Source of the DNA: Gemmatimonadota bacterium
GTDB taxonomy: Bacteria > Gemmatimonadota > Gemmatimonadetes > Longimicrobiales > Gaopeijiaceae
DNA: 64,000 nt
Assembly: GCA_022827345.1 (NCBI GenBank)
Contig: JAJDTB010000032.1
Coordinates: forward strand, 310,001 to 374,000
Direction of reading: 5' to 3'
Positions 10,470 to 20,471 of this stretch are shown piece by piece; positions within the stretch are counted from its first letter, which is position 1; every line of letters begins with the position of its first letter. Position numbers and translations under genes: made by a program. The notes under the pieces are model-generated. The model was not told the origin of the DNA. It did no database searches and saw only the letters and a program-made list of their open reading frames with translations.

Positions 10470-11499
10470 GCCGCGTCGCCACCTGCTTCAAGCCTCCCAA
10501 CTCGTCCGAAAGGACCAGTTCGGCGCCGTCGAAGAAGGCCGTACTCCCAAGCATCCATTCCTGTTCTTTCGACTGCAAGGAAACGGGAATCGCTTCTCTC
10601 GACCGGAGATCGAACACAAAGCCGATCGCATCCCGGTGCGTCACCCTGGCGAAGAGGCGCCCATCCGGCAGCGCATCGAATTCCGTCACCGAATTGACGG
10701 CCAGCACGCCACCTCCAAATCCCTCCATGCGCCGTCTACGCTGCGCAGCCTTGTCAGCTCGGATGTCTCCAGGGAAGAGGAGAACGCTCCCATCAACACC
10801 GTCATCCTCGAAGGTGACGAGTGCGAATTGCAGTCCGTCCAGAACATGAACCTTTCCGTCGAGCGTGACTGCAACATGATTCGTGGGGCGAAACCTGGTC
10901 GCATCGGTACCCGGCTGCAGCGCGCCGGGAATGCGCCCGAACGGGACTGTCCCCTCGTCGGTTACACGGGCGAGGTAGTAGCCGGGAAAGGCGTCGCCGC
11001 TGACCAGGAAACCCAGTTCGGGATGGACGGCAACGTCGTTGAAGTCGCCCGCGAGCGCGAAGCTGTCCGTTACCTTACCCGCCCAGGTGAGATGGTAGAG
11101 CCGCGACAGCCCCTGGTCCAATACCGCCACTCCCTCGCGACTGCTTGCGAGACGGCTCGGGAATTGGAATTCACCCGGACCTTCGCCCTGCCTTCCGGAT
11201 TCAAGGAGAGGGTTCAGCTGCCGGTCCAGGAACACCACCTTCCGGTTCCGCCCGTCAGCAACGGCATAGCGGGACGTGGTGCCGACGATCGCCGCAACCG
11301 ATCCGAAGAGAGCCCTCGGGTCGTTCCAGGCCAGTTCGGCAAGACCTGGACCGATGGTGTAGCCCTGCCGACTCTCGACAAGCTCGAGAGCATCGACGGC
11401 CAGACGAGCCTCATCGACCACAGGTGTTCGCGGAAAGGAATCACACGCCGCCTGGCTCGCGCAGATCATGCCTGCGGCAAGGAGAAGTGCCTTGGACAT
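10447..11499 (-). CDS. 6-bladed beta-propeller lipoprotein-like protein
   Basis: The 350-residue protein has a signal sequence (MSKALLLAAGMICASQAAC) with a Cys at a lipobox-like but imperfect position. It carries the family motif GRQGEGPGEFQFP and repeated propeller strands (YAVADGRNRKVVFLDRQLN). Related proteins are secreted 6-bladed beta-propellers of unknown ligand. ATG 11499 is preferred over the upstream in-frame ATG at 11616 because it gives the signal peptide directly and avoids overlap with the Gly-rich gene; no strong ribosome site is seen. It lies 49 bp downstream of that Gly-rich gene, probably in one operon. Two paralogues sit at 49543-50811 and 56602-57678. Confidence 0.72.
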   Translation of the reverse strand: MSKALLLAAGMICASQAACDSFPRTPVVDEARLAVDALELVESRQGYTIGPGLAELAWNDPRALFGSVAAIVGTTSRYAVADGRNRKVVFLDRQLNPLLESGRQGEGPGEFQFPSRLASSREGVAVLDQGLSRLYHLTWAGKVTDSFALAGDFNDVAVHPELGFLVSGDAFPGYYLARVTDEGTVPFGRIPGALQPGTDATRFRPTNHVAVTLDGKVHVLDGLQFALVTFEDDGVDGSVLLFPGDIRADKAAQRRRRMEGFGGGVLAVNSVTEFDALPDGRLFARVTHRDAIGFVFDLRSREAIPVSLQSKEQEWMLGSTAFFDGAELVLSDELGGLKQVATRLTSPPGR

Positions 11500-11548
11500 T
11501 GGTCCGGACGGCTTGCCGGGTTCGGCGGAGCATGCCAACGGAGTCACA

Positions 11549-11977
11549 CTAGTCCCTTTCGCCCGCGTCTGTCGATTCCGTATAGTTGTCGCAACGAACC
11601 TCCAAACGGTCACCATCGCTCATGAGGTAGGTTCCCACATAGTACTCGATCGTGGTGCTACTCCCACCCTCCATGTTTCCCCCGATGCTTCCCCCGACGC
11701 CCCCCTTCTTCCCGCCGACGCTGGCATTCAGCCCGCCGCCTAGGTTGGTGGTTTCGGTCACCTTCCGAGACCCCAGTAGAGTGCCGGTCACGGGATTGTC
11801 GGCTCCTCCGGAAATGTAATCTGCACAGGGAGATTGGGCGATCGCCCCAGGCGGGGCTGCAACCACCAACAACACCAGGAGTGTCATGAGGGCGCTCAGC
11901 GCCAACTGCCTAACGTAAGTGGCGGTTTGCTCAGACAAAGTCGCAGCGACCAGTTGCTTCGGAGTTGAGTAAGTCAT
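11549..11977 (-). CDS. Small secreted or anchored Gly-rich protein
   Basis: Family not recognised. The 142-residue protein has a long N-terminal lead, then a hydrophobic segment (ALSALMTLLVLLVVAAPPGAIA, about residues 29-50) that could be a signal peptide cleaved before QSPC or a membrane anchor. It is followed by a Gly/Ser-rich stretch (GGGLNASVGGKKGGVGGSIGG) and an acidic C-terminus. It has two Cys (SPCADY and VRCDNY). The start ATG at 11975-11977 has a GGGAGGA ribosome site about seven bases upstream. It precedes the propeller protein gene and is probably co-expressed with it. Confidence 0.6.
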   Translation of the reverse strand: MTYSTPKQLVAATLSEQTATYVRQLALSALMTLLVLLVVAAPPGAIAQSPCADYISGGADNPVTGTLLGSRKVTETTNLGGGLNASVGGKKGGVGGSIGGNMEGGSSTTIEYYVGTYLMSDGDRLEVRCDNYTESTDAGERD

Positions 11978-12096
11978 CTTGCTTCCTCCCCTTGTTTGGG
12001 ACACTTTTCAACCCAGTGGGCTTCCACCGGCGGAAAGCAAAGTGAGGCTCGCTTCATACTTCGTACCATGTCTTTTTTCGCCTTATTGTTGTCGTT

Positions 12097-12646
12097 TCAT
12101 CCCCTTTGTTTGCTCGCTTCCGAGCCGGCGCTCGCCGAGATCCCCAAAAAGACATCGTCAACGGCCTTGCGGACCCAGAGTTCCAATGGCATGACCGGCA
12201 ACTGACTCGGACTCCGTCCAATGAGTCTCTTTGTGAATCTGCTCCACCCTGCGACATCGCTGAAGCCAAGTCGGAGGGCAACGGTATCGACGCGGAACCC
12301 CTCGGCCCGGAGTGCCATGCCATGGAGTAGTCGAATCCACCGGAGCGCCCGAGAGAACGAGTAACCGTGTCGGGTCGATGCTCTTGACAGATAGGCGGGA
12401 CGACACCTCAACCTCTTGGCCACGCCCGCCACAGATGACAGATACGGGACGTGCCGTGCCCCCCCCCCACCAGTTTTCATTTCCGGTATTGAGCCCGGCA
12501 CGGGTATCAACACCGTGCGTGCGCTGGGTCTGCAGCCCCGGAATCCCCTCGACGGACTGTAACGCAGCCATGCGCAGTCCAGTTCTTGCCAAGGGCGGAC
12601 CCGGACAGGCATTCAGGAAGAGAGCGACGGTTTCCACGAAGCCCAT
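12097..12646 (-). pseudogene. AraC-type HTH regulator, frame broken at a G10 tract
   Basis: The C-terminal half is clearly an AraC-type DNA-binding domain: VAKRLRCRPAYLSR forms the first HTH and LGFSDVAGWSRFTKRLIG the second. In this frame, however, the sequence upstream of the HTH is Arg/Pro-rich and unlike a protein. A different frame starts at ATG 12646 after a strong GGAGG ribosome site (seven-base spacing) and runs into a run of ten G (plus-strand C at 12459-12468). Removing one G joins the two frames into a 182-residue protein. With ten G the product is a 162-residue protein lacking the HTH. The gene may be phase variable, inactivated, or affected by a homopolymer sequencing error. The N-terminal part is not a recognised domain. 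Confidence 0.6.
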
Positions 12647-12751
12647 TTGTGTCCTCCGACAGCAACTCTGTCAATACCTGGCCAGCGAACACCGTGCCAA
12701 TCTATAAGTGGATGTACGTTCAAGCCACCGGAGGTATTGCAGGAATTGGGT

Positions 12752-14425
12752 CTACCCGTCGGGAACCGCTACTCCCAGCAACTCCCGCGCATGTTCCAGC
12801 GACGGCCCCGACTCCGGATCACCGCCCAGCAACCGCGCGATCTCGTGGACGCGCTCCGCCCGCGCCAACCGCCTCAACCCCGTCTCCGCCACGCCATCCA
12901 CCGCACCCTTCTCCACCACGAAGTGATTGACGGCGCGGGCCGCGATGCGGGCCAGGTGGGTCACCGCAAACACCTGGCGCCCCCGGGCCACAGCCTCGAG
13001 CCGCTCGCCGACCTTGTCGGCCACCACGCCGCCGATCCCGGCGTCGATTTCGTCGAAAATGAGGGTGGGGAGGTCGTCGATGTCGGTGAGAACCGATTTG
13101 AGGGCGAGCATGACGCGCGACAGTTCGCCGCCCGAAGCGATTCGCGACAGCGGTCCCGGGGGAAAGCCGGGGTTCATGGTGGCCATGAAGCGGACGCGCT
13201 CGAGGCCGTGGACCGAAGGCTCGGGCAGGGCCTCGAAGTCGACGCGGAAACGCCCGCCCTCGAGGCCCAGGCTCGGGAAAAGGGCATCGGTCTCGCGGGC
13301 AAGGCGGCCAGCCGCGTCCCGGCGGCGGCGCGACAGCTTCGCCGCTGCTGTTGCACATGTTTTCTGCGCATGCACAGCTTTATTGTGCAATTCGGTGGCA
13401 TCCAGTTCGGCCGTTTCGAGTTCGGAGAGTTCGCGCGCCAGGGTCTCCCCGGTTTCGATCACCGCCGCGAGGGTTGGGCCGTACTTCCGCATCAGCGCCT
13501 GGAGGAGGGCCTGCCGTTCGTGCAGGCGTTCGAGCCGCGCGGGGTCGTGGTCGATCGCGTCGCCGTATGAGCGCAGCTCCGCGGCGGCGTCGGAGACGCT
13601 GTGGTAGGCGTCTTCCAGCGCCGAGGCGGTGGGGGCCAGCGCCGGGTCGATCTCGGCGAGGCGGCGCAGGCGGGCGGCCGCGTCGGACAGGCGGTCGGTG
13701 ACGGCTTCGTCGTCGTCGTGCAGGAGAGCCTGCAGCGCGTAGCTCTCGCGCATGAGCAGGTCGGCGTTGGCGAGGCGGTTGACCTCGGACTGGATCTCGT
13801 CGTCCTCCCCGGGCCGGATGCGGGCGCCGCGGATTTCGCCGAGACGGAAGCGGATGAAGTCGGCCCGGCTCTCCAGATCGCGGCGCCGGTCCGCAAGCGC
13901 GTCGAGCCGTCGCTGCAGTTCGGCCGCGCGCCGAAAATGCGCGGCAACCTCCCCCGCGAGCTCCCTGCACTCGCCGAACGCATCCAGCACCTCGCGCTGG
14001 AAGGCCGCCGACATGAGGCGCTGGTGCTCGTGCTGGCCGTGAATGTCCACCAGAAGCGCGCCGATGCGCCGCAGCAGCGCGGCCGTCGCCGGGGAGCCGT
14101 TGATCCATGCGCGGCTGCGTCCCTCGCTGCGGACCTCGCGCCTCATCACCAGGTGGCCGTCGTCCGCCTCCAGACCCTGTTCGTCGAGCGCCGCCGCGAG
14201 ATCCGCGTCGCCCTGAACATCAAACACACCCTCCACCGTGGCCCGCTCCTCACCGCTGCGCACGACCGACGACGACGCGCGGCCGCCCAGCAGGATCTCC
14301 AGCGCATCCACCACGATCGACTTCCCGGCGCCCGTCTCCCCCGAAATCACGTTGAGCCCGGGCTCCAGGCGCAGCAGTGCGCTTCGGAGGACGGCGAAGT
14401 TGCGGATTCGCAGCTCGATCAGCAT
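12752..14425 (-). CDS. recN: DNA repair ATPase RecN
   Basis: RecN is an SMC-like cytosolic ATPase that acts at double-strand breaks in recombinational repair. The 557-residue protein has Walker A GETGAGKS (29-36), the conserved DIHGQHEHQRL block, a central coiled-coil region rich in Glu, Arg and Ala, the ABC signature region LSRIASGGELSRVMLAL, and Walker B LPTLIFDEIDAGIGG. ATG 14423-14425 gives the normal family start (MLIELRIRNFAVL) and has AGGA upstream; the frame is open further upstream, but that part is not RecN-like. nadK precedes it by 181 bp, so it may have its own promoter; no clear SOS box was found. Confidence 0.95.
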   Translation of the reverse strand: MLIELRIRNFAVLRSALLRLEPGLNVISGETGAGKSIVVDALEILLGGRASSSVVRSGEERATVEGVFDVQGDADLAAALDEQGLEADDGHLVMRREVRSEGRSRAWINGSPATAALLRRIGALLVDIHGQHEHQRLMSAAFQREVLDAFGECRELAGEVAAHFRRAAELQRRLDALADRRRDLESRADFIRFRLGEIRGARIRPGEDDEIQSEVNRLANADLLMRESYALQALLHDDDEAVTDRLSDAAARLRRLAEIDPALAPTASALEDAYHSVSDAAAELRSYGDAIDHDPARLERLHERQALLQALMRKYGPTLAAVIETGETLARELSELETAELDATELHNKAVHAQKTCATAAAKLSRRRRDAAGRLARETDALFPSLGLEGGRFRVDFEALPEPSVHGLERVRFMATMNPGFPPGPLSRIASGGELSRVMLALKSVLTDIDDLPTLIFDEIDAGIGGVVADKVGERLEAVARGRQVFAVTHLARIAARAVNHFVVEKGAVDGVAETGLRRLARAERVHEIARLLGGDPESGPSLEHARELLGVAVPDG

Positions 14426-14497
14426 GGCGTTCCTGGCGGGTCGGTCCTGGCGCCGGCGGCGCGGCAGGTCAATTGTGGCGACCCCCGGCGGGCGTTG

Positions 14498-14545
14498 CCA
14501 TGGCTGGATGGGCACACCGTGCTGACGGAACCATGGCTGGATGGG
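14498..14545. repeat. Short direct repeat in recN-nadK gap
   Basis: The 15-mer CCATGGCTGGATGGG occurs at 14498-14512 and again at 14531-14545, a period of 33 bases. The following bases are also similar. It lies between nadK and recN. No function is evident. Confidence 0.5.
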
Positions 14546-14606
14546 TACCCGGTGCGGCCAGTGGCGGCAGTTTGCGCTTCCCGGGCGTCCGGAGGCCAGC
14601 CGGCAC

Positions 14607-15503
14607 TCACCCCCCGAGCAGCGGACCCGCGGCCCAGCTGAGCTTCTGGCGGAGGGTCGCGAAGAAGGAATGCCCCGGGAGTCGGATCAGACCCACGCGG
14701 AAGGTCCCCATCCGCACGACGACCCGCTCTTTGTGCCCCACGGGGCCGCCCTCCTGCCCGTCCACGGTGAGGAAGAGGGATTCGCGGCGGTCCAGCGCCG
14801 TCACGGTGATCTCACCGTCGCCGGGGACAACCACCGGGCGGAGCGCCAGCGTGTGGGGGAGGATCGGCGTGACCACGAAGCAATTCAGATTGGGCACGAT
14901 GATCGGCCCGCCTGCCGAGAGCGAATAGGCGGTAGACCCGGTGGGGGTGGACAGGATCACGCCGTCGCCCGAGAAGCTCCCGATCTCTTCCAGGTCGTCC
15001 TGCGGGCCCACCCAGAGGTCCAGGCGCGCCACCTGCGCCGCCCCGGACTTGTGGACGACCAGGTCGTTGAGCGCGGCATGGGACTCGCGAACCTCTCCCG
15101 CGGCATTCAGCACCTCGGCGTGCAGCGTCTGGCGCCGTTCGAGCGAGAAGTCGCCCCCGAGGACGGCCCTCAGTCCCTCCTCCAGCCCCTCGGCGGACAC
15201 CGAAGTGAGGAAGCCCAGGTAGCCCAGATTGATGCCGAGCACCGGTATATCTCGTCCGAACACGGCGCGCGCGGTGCGCAGCAGCGTCCCGTCTCCCCCC
15301 AGGGAGATGACGAGGTCGACTTGCTGGGTGTGAAGGTCGACAGTGTCGAGACCGGGGGCCGCCGGGGTCAGGTCCGGCTCGACGCCGACCGAGGCGCCGA
15401 ACTCCCGAGCGACGCCCGCGATGGTGCGGCACGCCGCGCCGACGCGTCCGTTGGGTCCCCCCGCCGGGGCCCGGCCCACGATCGCTATCGTCTGGAACTG
15501 CAT
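14607..15503 (-). CDS. nadK: NAD kinase
   Basis: NAD kinase phosphorylates NAD+ to NADP+ in the cytosol. The 298-residue protein has the family GGDGT motif (69-73, in LVISLGGDGTLLRTAR), the NDLVVHK region, and the Gly-rich GVILSTPTGSTAYSLSAGGPII motif that binds the dinucleotide. Length and domain order are normal. It starts at ATG 15503, four bases after the ispA stop, so the two are probably co-translated. The operon order xseA-xseB-ispA-nadK, followed by recN, resembles arrangements in many other bacteria. Confidence 0.95.
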   Translation of the reverse strand: MQFQTIAIVGRAPAGGPNGRVGAACRTIAGVAREFGASVGVEPDLTPAAPGLDTVDLHTQQVDLVISLGGDGTLLRTARAVFGRDIPVLGINLGYLGFLTSVSAEGLEEGLRAVLGGDFSLERRQTLHAEVLNAAGEVRESHAALNDLVVHKSGAAQVARLDLWVGPQDDLEEIGSFSGDGVILSTPTGSTAYSLSAGGPIIVPNLNCFVVTPILPHTLALRPVVVPGDGEITVTALDRRESLFLTVDGQEGGPVGHKERVVVRMGTFRVGLIRLPGHSFFATLRQKLSWAAGPLLGG

Positions 15504-15507
15504 GTCC

Positions 15508-16410
15508 TCACCGCTTGCGTTCGATCACGAATCGGGCGAGCTGGCGGAGCCGGGGCGCGCCCAGGCCGGCGGCGTCGAGGACGGCCAGTCCCCGCGCTAC
15601 CAGCGTCCGGGCCCGCTCCCGGGCACCGTCGACGCCCAGTAGCAAAACATAGGTGGACTTGGCGAAGTCCGCGTCCGAGGGGCGCTTGCCGAGGACCTCC
15701 GCCGAGCCGGTCGCGTCCAGCACATCGTCCATGACCTGAAATGCCAGCCCCAGGTCCCGGCCGAAGCTCCGTACGGCTGCGAGCGCCTCCCGGGACGCTC
15801 CCGCGGCCATCGCTCCCATCTCCAGCGAGGCGGTCAGCAACGCGCCGGTCTTGAGGCCGTGAAGGGCGGCCAGTTCGGCCTCGGAAAGGGACTGCCCCTC
15901 GGCAGCGAGGTCCAGCGCCTGGCCTCCGATCATGCCGCCCGCGCCCGCCGCCTGCAGCAGGGCCTCCACGATGCCCGTGGCCTCGGCGGCGGACCGGCCC
16001 AGCTTCAGCGCAGACTCCCAGGCCCACGCGGCAGCCCACGGGATCAGCGCGGCTCCGGCGGCGGTCGCGGCCTTCACCCCGTGCGAGATGTGGACCGTGG
16101 GGCGCCCCCGGCGCAGCGGCGCGTCGTCCATGCACGGCAGATCGTCGTGGATGAGCGAGTAGGCGTGGATGATCTCCACCGACGCGGCCAGGTCGTACAG
16201 GGCGTCGGAGGGTGTACCACCGAGTTCCGTGCAGGTGGTAACCACCAGGATGGGCCGCAGCCGCTTTCCGCCGCTCAGCACGCCGTCTTCGGCGGCCGCC
16301 TGGACATCCTGCTCCACCACCGCGGCCAGGCCGTCCAGACTCCGTCGCAGCGCTTCCTCCACCTGCATGCGGTGGGACTGCATGAAGCCCTTGAGATCCT
16401 GGTCAGACAT
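15508..16410 (-). CDS. ispA: Polyprenyl synthetase (farnesyl/geranylgeranyl diphosphate synthase)
   Basis: This enzyme condenses isopentenyl diphosphate with allylic diphosphates to make FPP (or GGPP), the precursor of quinones and undecaprenyl carriers. The roughly 300-residue protein has the first Asp-rich motif DDLPCMDD (89-96) and the second near residue 218 (FQVMDDVLDATG), plus the GGKRLRP substrate block. ATG 16410 is preferred: it has GGAG just upstream and overlaps the xseB stop by eight bases. An ATG at 16422 is possible. Chain-length specificity cannot be read with certainty. Genes on both sides form a tight operon. Confidence 0.92.
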   Translation of the reverse strand: MSDQDLKGFMQSHRMQVEEALRRSLDGLAAVVEQDVQAAAEDGVLSGGKRLRPILVVTTCTELGGTPSDALYDLAASVEIIHAYSLIHDDLPCMDDAPLRRGRPTVHISHGVKAATAAGAALIPWAAAWAWESALKLGRSAAEATGIVEALLQAAGAGGMIGGQALDLAAEGQSLSEAELAALHGLKTGALLTASLEMGAMAAGASREALAAVRSFGRDLGLAFQVMDDVLDATGSAEVLGKRPSDADFAKSTYVLLLGVDGARERARTLVARGLAVLDAAGLGAPRLRQLARFVIERKR

Positions 16411-16654
16411 CGTCTCCGGCATCGTTCCCGGCTCCCGGCGTCTCCATCGGACGGACCTTCTCGCCGCTGCTTCCGATCAGCTCCTCCACCCTGAGCTCGG
16501 CTTTCGCGAGGGTCTCCTGGGCACGTCGCAAGTGGCCCACACCCTCCTCGAAGAGCGCCAGGGCGTCGTCGAGCCCCAGTGCGTCGGAGTCCAGCAGGCG
16601 AACGATCTCCTCGATGCGCTCGATGCGGCGGTCGAGTCCGGCGTCAGCTTCCAT
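16403..16654 (-). CDS. xseB: Exonuclease VII small subunit
   Basis: XseB is the small helical subunit of exonuclease VII, which degrades single-stranded DNA; several copies bind one XseA. The 83-residue protein has the typical helical hairpin: RIERIEEIVRLLDSDALGLDDALALFEEGVGHLR, with the conserved LFEEGV segment. The start overlaps the xseA stop by 11 bases and the stop overlaps ispA, so the three are translationally linked. The acidic tail (DAGDDV) is variable in the family. Confidence 0.93.
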   Translation of the reverse strand: MEADAGLDRRIERIEEIVRLLDSDALGLDDALALFEEGVGHLRRAQETLAKAELRVEELIGSSGEKVRPMETPGAGNDAGDDV

Positions 16655-17942
16655 GGGTAGACCCTGGTCGGTTCGGGGTGGGCGGGGCGGTCACGGTGCG
16701 AGTGGGTGGCGCGGTCACCGTGCAGGGCACGTTGCCGTCGACGACGCGGAGGCGGAATTCGCGGGCCGCCGGGAAGTCTCCGATCGCGCGCAGGAGGCGG
16801 CCGTCGGTGTCGAGGGGGACCGCGTAGCCCCGGGCCAGGGTCGCGATGGGAGAACGGGCCTCCATGGCCGCCGCTGCTTCGGCCAGGCGCGCCCTCTCCC
16901 GTCCGATCCGCCGTTTCATCGCGGCCGCCAGATCGAGGGCTCCCTCGTCCAGCCTCAGGCCATAGGCGCCCACCACCCCCCGCGCATGGCCGAAGAGGTC
17001 GTCGCGGGCGCGATCGAGCCGCCAGCGCCGCGAACGCGCCTGACCGGCCAGGGCGCGGCCAAGCCTGTGGCCGAATCCCGCGAGCCGCTCGGCAATGGCC
17101 CTGCCGTCCGGCGCGACGGCCTCGGCGGCGGCCGACGGGGTCGCGGCCCGCCGGTCGGCCACCAGGTCGCAGATCGTCACATCGGTCTCGTGGCCCACCC
17201 CGGACACCACGGGCACCGGACACTCGGCCACCGCGCGCGCCACCGGCTCCTCGTTGAAGCCCCACAGATCCTCTATCGAGCCGCCACCGCGCGCGACGAT
17301 CACCACATCCACGCCGCGCGCTGCCACGATGCCGATCGCGTCGGCGATCCCGCTCCCGCTCCCCGGCCCCTGCACACCGGTCCCCCGCACCAGGAGGCGG
17401 ACCCACGGCGCCCGCCGCGCCGTCACCGCGATGATGTCCCGCAGCGCCGCGCTCGTCGGCGACGTCACGACCCCCACCGCGCGCGGATAGGCAGGCAGCG
17501 GACGCTTCCGCGCCCGGTCGGTGAGGCCCTCGGCGTCCAGCCGCTTGCGCAGCCGCTCGAAGGCGAGCTTCCACATCCCGTCCGCGTCCTCGGCCTCGAG
17601 CCTGCTGACGACGAACTGGTAGCTCCCCCTGGCCTCGTAGAGGGTGAGCCCTCCGAAGACCCGCAGGGTCATCCCCTCTTCCGGGTCGGTGGGCAGGGTC
17701 CTCGCCTCGCGCCGGAACATGACGCAGCGGATCTGCGCCGACCGGTCCTTCAGGGTGAAATAGCAGTGGCCCGAGCGGTGGCGGTTGAAGTTGGCCACCT
17801 CGCCCGTCACCCACAGCTGCGGCAGGGTCTCCTCGAGCAGGAGGCGAACGGCCTTGTTGACCTGGCTGACCGTCCACACCCGGGGAGCGGGGGGCGGTGC
17901 CGGCGGGTCCGCGAAGAGATCCAGGTTGCGTTCCTCCGTCAA
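16644..17942 (-). CDS. xseA: Exonuclease VII large subunit
   Basis: XseA is the catalytic subunit of exonuclease VII. The 432-residue protein has the N-terminal OB-fold ([31 protein letters not shown]) and the core motifs [30 protein letters not shown] and [27 protein letters not shown]. The start is most likely TTG at 17940-17942, which overlaps the folD TGA by four bases (TTGA) and gives [17 protein letters not shown] lies upstream. The C-terminal end carries a Pro-rich tail with the heptad TVTAPPT repeated. Confidence 0.92.
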   Translation of the reverse strand: MTEERNLDLFADPPAPPPAPRVWTVSQVNKAVRLLLEETLPQLWVTGEVANFNRHRSGHCYFTLKDRSAQIRCVMFRREARTLPTDPEEGMTLRVFGGLTLYEARGSYQFVVSRLEAEDADGMWKLAFERLRKRLDAEGLTDRARKRPLPAYPRAVGVVTSPTSAALRDIIAVTARRAPWVRLLVRGTGVQGPGSGSGIADAIGIVAARGVDVVIVARGGGSIEDLWGFNEEPVARAVAECPVPVVSGVGHETDVTICDLVADRRAATPSAAAEAVAPDGRAIAERLAGFGHRLGRALAGQARSRRWRLDRARDDLFGHARGVVGAYGLRLDEGALDLAAAMKRRIGRERARLAEAAAAMEARSPIATLARGYAVPLDTDGRLLRAIGDFPAAREFRLRVVDGNVPCTVTAPPTRTVTAPPTPNRPGSTHGS

Positions 17943-18832
17943 CCGGCCGCCTTCCTCAGTCTGATCGCCGCCTCGACCGTGTTGGCCAGCAGCATGGCGA
18001 TGGTCATCGGTCCCACACCACCCGGCACCGGCGTGATCGCCGAGGCCACCTCGCTCACCCCCTCGAAGTCGACGTCTCCCACCACGCGGTAGCCGCGCGG
18101 GCGCGTCGGGTCGTCGACGCGGTTGGTCCCCACGTCGATCACCGTGACGCCCGGCTTGACCATGTCCCTTGTGATCGTGTTGGGCCACCCCACGGCTGCG
18201 ATCACGATGTCCGCCGTGCGGGTGATGGCGCCCAGGTCGCCGGTGCGGCTGTGCGCGACGGTCACCGTGGCGTTGCCGCCGGGAGCCTTGCGCAGCAGCA
18301 GGAGCGCCATTGGCTTGCCGACGATGTTGGAGCGTCCCACGATGACCGCGTGCTTGCCCGAAGGGTCGACCCCGCTCCTGACCAGCATCTCGATCACGCC
18401 CCGCGGCGTGCATGGGGCCAGAACGTCGGGGTCGCCGGTGGCCAGCCGCCCGACATTCACCGGGTGGAAGCCGTCCACGTCCTTGTCTGGATTGATCGCC
18501 AGGAGGACCTTGGCGTCGTCGATCTGGGGCGGCAGCGGCAGCTGGACGAGGATGCCGTGGATCTCCGGGTCGTTGTTGAGCTCGTCGATGAGCGCGAGCA
18601 GATCCTCCTCGCTCGTCGACGCGGGCAGCGTCACCTGTCGCGAGTGGATGCCGGCTTCAGCCGCCGCCTTGCCCTTCATCCCGACGTAGAGCCGGCTCGC
18701 CGCATCGTCGCCGACCAGCACGGTGGCCAGGCCGGGCACGAGCCCCTCTTCCCTGAGCCCGGCGACCTGCTCGTTGAGCTCGTCCCGAATCTCGCGGGCG
18801 ATTTCCTTTCCTGAAATGATCTTTGCGGACAT
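17939..18832 (-). CDS. folD: Methylenetetrahydrofolate dehydrogenase/cyclohydrolase FolD
   Basis: FolD interconverts 5,10-methylene-THF and 10-formyl-THF through dehydrogenase and cyclohydrolase steps. The 297-residue protein has the catalytic Lys in YVGMKGKAA, the substrate motif GILVQLPLP, the family block [15 protein letters not shown], the NADP site [17 protein letters not shown], and the C-terminal signature [16 protein letters not shown]. Length and start ([12 protein letters not shown]) are typical. Its stop overlaps the xseA start, so folD leads the xseA-xseB-ispA-nadK unit. Confidence 0.96.
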   Translation of the reverse strand: MSAKIISGKEIAREIRDELNEQVAGLREEGLVPGLATVLVGDDAASRLYVGMKGKAAAEAGIHSRQVTLPASTSEEDLLALIDELNNDPEIHGILVQLPLPPQIDDAKVLLAINPDKDVDGFHPVNVGRLATGDPDVLAPCTPRGVIEMLVRSGVDPSGKHAVIVGRSNIVGKPMALLLLRKAPGGNATVTVAHSRTGDLGAITRTADIVIAAVGWPNTITRDMVKPGVTVIDVGTNRVDDPTRPRGYRVVGDVDFEGVSEVASAITPVPGGVGPMTIAMLLANTVEAAIRLRKAAG

Positions 18833-18881
18833 GCGTTTCCTGTGTGTGGGTTGATGGTTGACCAGGGGGTTGACCAGACCG

Positions 18882-20471
18882 CTACCGGGCGAAGTCGACG
18901 GCCCGGGTCTCGCGGATCACGACCACCTTGATCTGGCCCGGGTACTGGAGTTCGCTCTCGATCTTGCGGGCCACCGCTTCGGAGATCCGGGCCATGCCGT
19001 CGTCGGTGACCTGTCCCGGCTCGACCATGACGCGCAGCTCCCGGCCGGCCTGAATCGCGAAGCACCGCTCCACTCCGGGGTGCTCGGTGGCAATCTCCTC
19101 GAGCTTCTCCAGGCGCTTCACGTAGCCCTCGAACATCTCCCGGCGCGCCCCGGGGCGCGAACCGCTGATCGCGTCGGCGGCGGTGACGAGCCACGCCTCC
19201 GGATAGCGGTGCGGTTCTTCATCGTGGTGGGCCTTGATCGAGTTCAGGACCAGGTCCGGCTCGTTGTGCCGCTTGCACAGGCGGTACCCCAGCTCCACGT
19301 GCGTGAGTTCCTGCTCGTGGGTAAGTCCCTTGCCGACATCGTGCAGCAGCCCCGCGCGCCGCGTCATCTGCACGTCGAGGCCCATCTCGGCAGCCATGTT
19401 CCCCGCCAGCAGGGCGACTTCGCGCGCATGCGCCAGCTGGTTCTGGCCGTACGAGGTGCGGAACTTCAGCCGCCCGAGCACCTTGACGATCTCGGGATGG
19501 ACGTTGTGGATCCCGAGCCCGTACAGGGCCTCCTCGGCCGCTTCGCGCATCTCGGTTTCGACATCCTGCTCGCTCTTCGCCACCACCTCCTCGATGCGCC
19601 CGGGGTGGATCCGTCCGTCCTCGATGAGCCTCGCCAGCGAGAGGCGGGCCACCTCGCGGCGGACCGGGTTGTAGCCGGAGAGCACCACGGCTTCCGGCGT
19701 GTCGTCGATGATGACGTCGATCCCGGTCGCCTGCTCGAAGGCGCGGATATTGCGCCCCTCGCGGCCGATGATCCTGCCTTTCATCTCGTCCGACGGGAGC
19801 TGGACGACCGAAACGGTGAGCTGGGCGGTCTCGTCGGCGGCCATCCGCTGGATCGCCATCGCGACCACGCGCTTGCCCTCCCGGTCCGCGGTGCGCTGCG
19901 CTTCCTCCTTGATCTCCCGCAGGCTGTTGGCGGCCTCCGCCCGGGCCTCGTCGACCATGTCCGACATCAGCCTGGACTTCGCCTCGTCGGCGGAAATCCC
20001 CGCGATCGCTTCGAGGCGGGAGCGGGCGTCGGCGAGGGCGCGCACCACGTCGGCGCGCCGTTCGGCGACCTCGCGCTCCCCTTCCTTCAGCGTCCGGGCC
20101 TGCTCCTCCAGCGCGCCGGCCCGCTCGTCGAGCGCGTCCTGCCTGCGGTCGAGCTGGTCGGACTTGCGGTCGGCGGCCTCGACGCGCTGCTGCAGACGAT
20201 GCTCACCGCGCTCGACTTCTTCGCGGCGGCGGCCCTCTTCCTGCTCCCAGGATTCCCTGAGGCGGAACCTCGTCTCCTTGGCCTGCAATTCGGCGGCGCG
20301 GCGCAGGCTGGCGGCTTCCTCTTCCGCCCGCTTGCGGATGCGTGACGCTTCGTCTCGCCCAGCTTCCGTTTCCTTGCGCTGTCGTGACCGCTCCCGACCC
20401 CTGCCCAGGAGGTATGCCACGACTGCGGCAACAGCCGCGCCGGCCGCCAGGGACAAACCCAGCGGATCCAT
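18882..20471 (-). CDS. rny: Ribonuclease Y
   Basis: RNase Y is a membrane-anchored endoribonuclease that starts mRNA decay. The 529-residue protein has one N-terminal membrane segment (residues about 7-22), a long charged coiled coil (about 25-200, rich in Glu, Arg and Gln), a KH domain with the GREGRN loop (236-241), and an HD domain with HDVGK (377-381) and KAHHDEEPH as metal sites. The C-terminus is [19 protein letters not shown], as usual. A small hairpin (CCGAAC-GGC-GTTCGG, 20487-20501) lies just upstream of the start in the likely 5' untranslated region. Confidence 0.95.
   Translation of the reverse strand: MDPLGLSLAAGAAVAAVVAYLLGRGRERSRQRKETEAGRDEASRIRKRAEEEAASLRRAAELQAKETRFRLRESWEQEEGRRREEVERGEHRLQQRVEAADRKSDQLDRRQDALDERAGALEEQARTLKEGEREVAERRADVVRALADARSRLEAIAGISADEAKSRLMSDMVDEARAEAANSLREIKEEAQRTADREGKRVVAMAIQRMAADETAQLTVSVVQLPSDEMKGRIIGREGRNIRAFEQATGIDVIIDDTPEAVVLSGYNPVRREVARLSLARLIEDGRIHPGRIEEVVAKSEQDVETEMREAAEEALYGLGIHNVHPEIVKVLGRLKFRTSYGQNQLAHAREVALLAGNMAAEMGLDVQMTRRAGLLHDVGKGLTHEQELTHVELGYRLCKRHNEPDLVLNSIKAHHDEEPHRYPEAWLVTAADAISGSRPGARREMFEGYVKRLEKLEEIATEHPGVERCFAIQAGRELRVMVEPGQVTDDGMARISEAVARKIESELQYPGQIKVVVIRETRAVDFAR

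Noticed and set aside
11500-11616. N-terminal extension of the propeller gene
   Set aside because: Overlaps the Gly-rich gene and places the signal peptide 39 residues inside the protein.
14498-14545. Direct repeat as a mobile-element target duplication
   Set aside because: The copies are only 33 bases apart with nothing like a mobile element between them.
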